A stretch of 6,431 nucleotides of DNA, from positions 1 to 6,431 of the forward strand of contig JAUVQS010000089.1 in assembly GCA_030598025.1 (NCBI GenBank). Direction: 5' to 3'. The DNA comes from Acidimicrobiia bacterium (lineage in GTDB: Bacteria; Actinomycetota; Acidimicrobiia; Spongiisociales; JAHEDJ01). This document shows, piece by piece, positions 5,226 through 6,431 of the stretch (positions are counted from its first letter, which is position 1; every line of letters starts with the position of its first letter). Made by a program: the position numbers and the translations under genes. The notes below the pieces were generated by a model that was not told the origin of the DNA, did not search any database, and was given only the letters and a program-made list of their open reading frames with translations.

Positions 5226-5251
5226 GGACGGCAGAGTAATGGCCCCCTAGG

Positions 5252-5287
5252 GCAAACCGGTATTTGCGGACCACGGACCGGTATCCG
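5252..5287. repeat. Two tandem dyads with an identical ACCGGTAT core upstream of the response regulator
   Basis: GCAAA-CCGGTA-TTTGC (5252-5267) and CGGA-CCGGTA-TCCG (5274-5287) are inverted repeats with the same 6-base centre. The shared 8-mer ACCGGTAT recurs exactly 21 bp apart (5256-5263 and 5277-5284), placing both on one face of the helix. The arms differ between copies but each stays complementary. The centres lie about 35 and 56 bp upstream of the response regulator ATG, fitting an operator for that gene, possibly autoregulatory. Confidence 0.4.
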
Positions 5288-5295
5288 CCGTCCGC
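5266..5295 (-). terminator. GC-rich hairpin at the tryptophanase stop codon
   Basis: GCGGAC (5266-5271) pairs with GTCCGC (5290-5295), and CGGA (5274-5277) with TCCG (5284-5287), around the same centre. This gives a 6-bp plus 4-bp stem split by a 2x2 internal loop, beginning at the last base of the tryptophanase stop codon. It could terminate or attenuate read-through into the response regulator gene. There is no T-run, and the same bases also form the second tandem dyad, so the role is ambiguous. Confidence 0.3.
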
Positions 5296-6431
5296 TAACC
5301 GCTCGGCTCGAACCGGGCCGTGAAGTGACGGAGCCACGGCGCCTGCTCAACGATTCGGTACCCCCGGATGGACTCAGCACGGGCGGCGACCGACAGGACG
5401 ACCTCCCCCACATAGTCGATGTGACTCTGGGTGTAGGTCCGGCGGGGAATCGCCAGCCTGACCAATTCCATGGCGGCAGGGATTTCGGTTCCGTCCTCGT
5501 TGACCGCTCCAAACATCACCGATCCGATCTCGACTCCGCGGACACCGCCGTCGCGGTACAACTCGACTGCCAGGGCCTGGGCCGGATACTCCGAGGCGGG
5601 GATGTGAGGAAGGAACGCTTTGGCGTCCAGGTAAACGGCGTGTCCTCCGGCAGGCCGAACGATCGGCACTCCGGCCGCCGACACCTTCTCGGCGAGGTAC
5701 TCAGTCGATCGGATGCGGTAGCGCAGGTATTCCTCGTCCAGGACCTCTTCGAGACCCTGGGCGATTGCTTCGAGGTCGTAACCGGCGAGTCCGCCGTAGG
5801 TCGGAAAACCTTCCGTGAGGATGAGGAGGTTGCGGCAGGCGGCCGCCACCGACGGGTCTTTCATGGCCAGGAATCCACCGATGTTGGCGAGGCCATCCTT
5901 TTTGGCAGACATCGTGCACCCGTCCGCCAGCGAGAAGATCTCGTTGGCAATCTCCCGGGGCGTGTGGTCCTCGTAGCCGGGCTCACGCAACTTGATGAAC
6001 CACGAGTTCTCGGCGAACCGGCAAGCGTCCAGATAGAACGGGATTCCGTGGCGATCGCAAACGGCCCGGACGGCGCGCAGGTTCTCCATCGAAACCGGTT
6101 GACCGCCTCCAGAGTTGTTCGTGATCGTCACCATCACCAACGGAATGCGATCGACCCCGACTTCAGCAATCGTCCGCTCGAGTGCCTCAGTGTCCATGTT
6201 TCCTTTGAATGGGTGATCCAAGGCCGGGTCACGACCTTCGGGGATGACCAGATCGCGCGCCTCCGCTTGCTGATATTCGACGTTGGCGCGAGTGGTATCG
6301 AAGTGCGTGTTGTTGGGAACAACGTCGCCGGCCTTCACCATGACCGAGAACAAGATTCTCTCGGCGGCCCTTCCCTGGTGCGTTGGGATGATCTCTGGAA
6401 GGCCGGTGATGCCTTGCACAACGTCGAGAAA
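5295..6431 (-). CDS. tnaA: Tryptophanase (beta-eliminating lyase), N-terminus outside window
   Basis: This PLP-dependent lyase would split L-tryptophan into indole, pyruvate and ammonia. The frame is open through the right edge. About 80-85 N-terminal residues are missing judging by the I-P-T-H-Q-G-R block, and the apparent start at 6419 is an internal GTG valine. Numbering from that codon, key residues are R17 (in T-H-Q-G-R), D131 and R134 (Y-L-D-A-C-R-F-A-E-N, binding the PLP ring nitrogen), K174 (second Lys of S-A-K-K-D, the Schiff-base lysine), I298 in V-E-I-G-S, R321 (substrate carboxylate) and H365 in R-H-F-T-A. I298 and H365 align with E. coli tryptophanase I396 and H463, where tyrosine phenol-lyase has Arg381 and Phe448, so tryptophanase is favoured. 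The middle part (D-G-C-T-M-S, A-N-I-G-G-F-L, Y-G-G-L-A-G) reads more like tyrosine phenol-lyase. The response regulator gene follows after 69 bp. Confidence 0.9.
   Translation of the reverse strand, partial: FLDVVQGITGLPEIIPTHQGRAAERILFSVMVKAGDVVPNNTHFDTTRANVEYQQAEARDLVIPEGRDPALDHPFKGNMDTEALERTIAEVGVDRIPLVMVTITNNSGGGQPVSMENLRAVRAVCDRHGIPFYLDACRFAENSWFIKLREPGYEDHTPREIANEIFSLADGCTMSAKKDGLANIGGFLAMKDPSVAAACRNLLILTEGFPTYGGLAGYDLEAIAQGLEEVLDEEYLRYRIRSTEYLAEKVSAAGVPIVRPAGGHAVYLDAKAFLPHIPASEYPAQALAVELYRDGGVRGVEIGSVMFGAVNEDGTEIPAAMELVRLAIPRRTYTQSHIDYVGEVVLSVAARAESIRGYRIVEQAPWLRHFTARFEPSG

Noticed and set aside
4678..5250. 190-codon plus-strand frame opposite the response regulator
   Set aside because: The Ser/Arg/Ala-rich product is antisense to an intact response regulator and has no domain.
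5252..5295. Classical DevR/DosR box upstream of the response regulator
   Set aside because: The GGGAC-N4-GTCCC-type core is absent. The dyads there have a CCGGTA centre instead.
4985..5512. Minus-strand frame spanning the tryptophanase end and the response regulator start
   Set aside because: It crosses two well-supported genes in another frame and is rich in Pro, Arg and Ser. It is not a fusion or a gene.
6417..6419. GTG at 6417-6419 as the true start of tryptophanase
   Set aside because: The frame stays open to the edge (F-L-D-V upstream), and the family has roughly 80-85 further residues before this point.
1..6431. CRISPR array, tRNA, insertion sequence, prophage or toxin-antitoxin module
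   Set aside because: There are no regularly spaced repeats, cloverleaf signatures, transposase motifs, terminal repeats or small paired genes.

Overview
This window is high-GC, densely coding bacterial DNA that most likely comes from an actinomycete-type organism (Actinomycetota). The best evidence is a WhiB-like iron-sulfur regulator, a family essentially restricted to that phylum and its phages. A DevR/DosR-like response regulator, an actinobacterial-style acyl-CoA dehydrogenase and a possibly leaderless TetR gene agree with this. I cannot name the genus. There are nine protein genes, two of them cut by the window edges. I see no rRNA, tRNA, CRISPR array, insertion sequence or phage gene, and no gene-free stretch longer than about 120 bases.

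Layout from left to right: (1) the C-terminal end of an MFS transporter (+). (2) A translationally coupled fetA-fetB-like ABC exporter pair (-), whose 3' end overlaps the MFS gene tail to tail. (3) A whiB-like gene (+), divergent from fetA across about 100 bp that hold a good match to a SigH/SigR-type ECF promoter and a separate 17-bp dyad. (4) An acyl-CoA dehydrogenase (+) with a palindromic operator over its promoter. (5) A TetR regulator (-), convergent with the dehydrogenase, with a degenerate copy of the same operator just upstream of its own start. (6) A small SRPBCC/START-like protein (+), divergent from tetR. (7) A NarL/DevR-type response regulator (-), convergent with the SRPBCC gene across a hairpin-rich junction. 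(8) A tryptophanase (-) upstream of the response regulator, whose N-terminus lies beyond the right edge.

The genes seem to form small independent units. The clearest circuit is local: the TetR protein probably represses both itself and the neighbouring acyl-CoA dehydrogenase through a shared GTTAC-N5-6-AGTA-type site. The FetAB-like iron exporter beside an Fe-S WhiB protein, the latter apparently under a disulfide- or envelope-stress sigma factor, suggests an iron/redox stress neighbourhood, but this is inference. The tryptophanase carries tryptophanase-type specificity residues (Ile and His where tyrosine phenol-lyase has Arg and Phe) and would make indole, pyruvate and ammonia. The 69 bp between it and the response regulator hold two tandem dyads built on the same ACCGGTAT core.

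I did not find an exotic new multi-gene system. The points worth following are regulatory.
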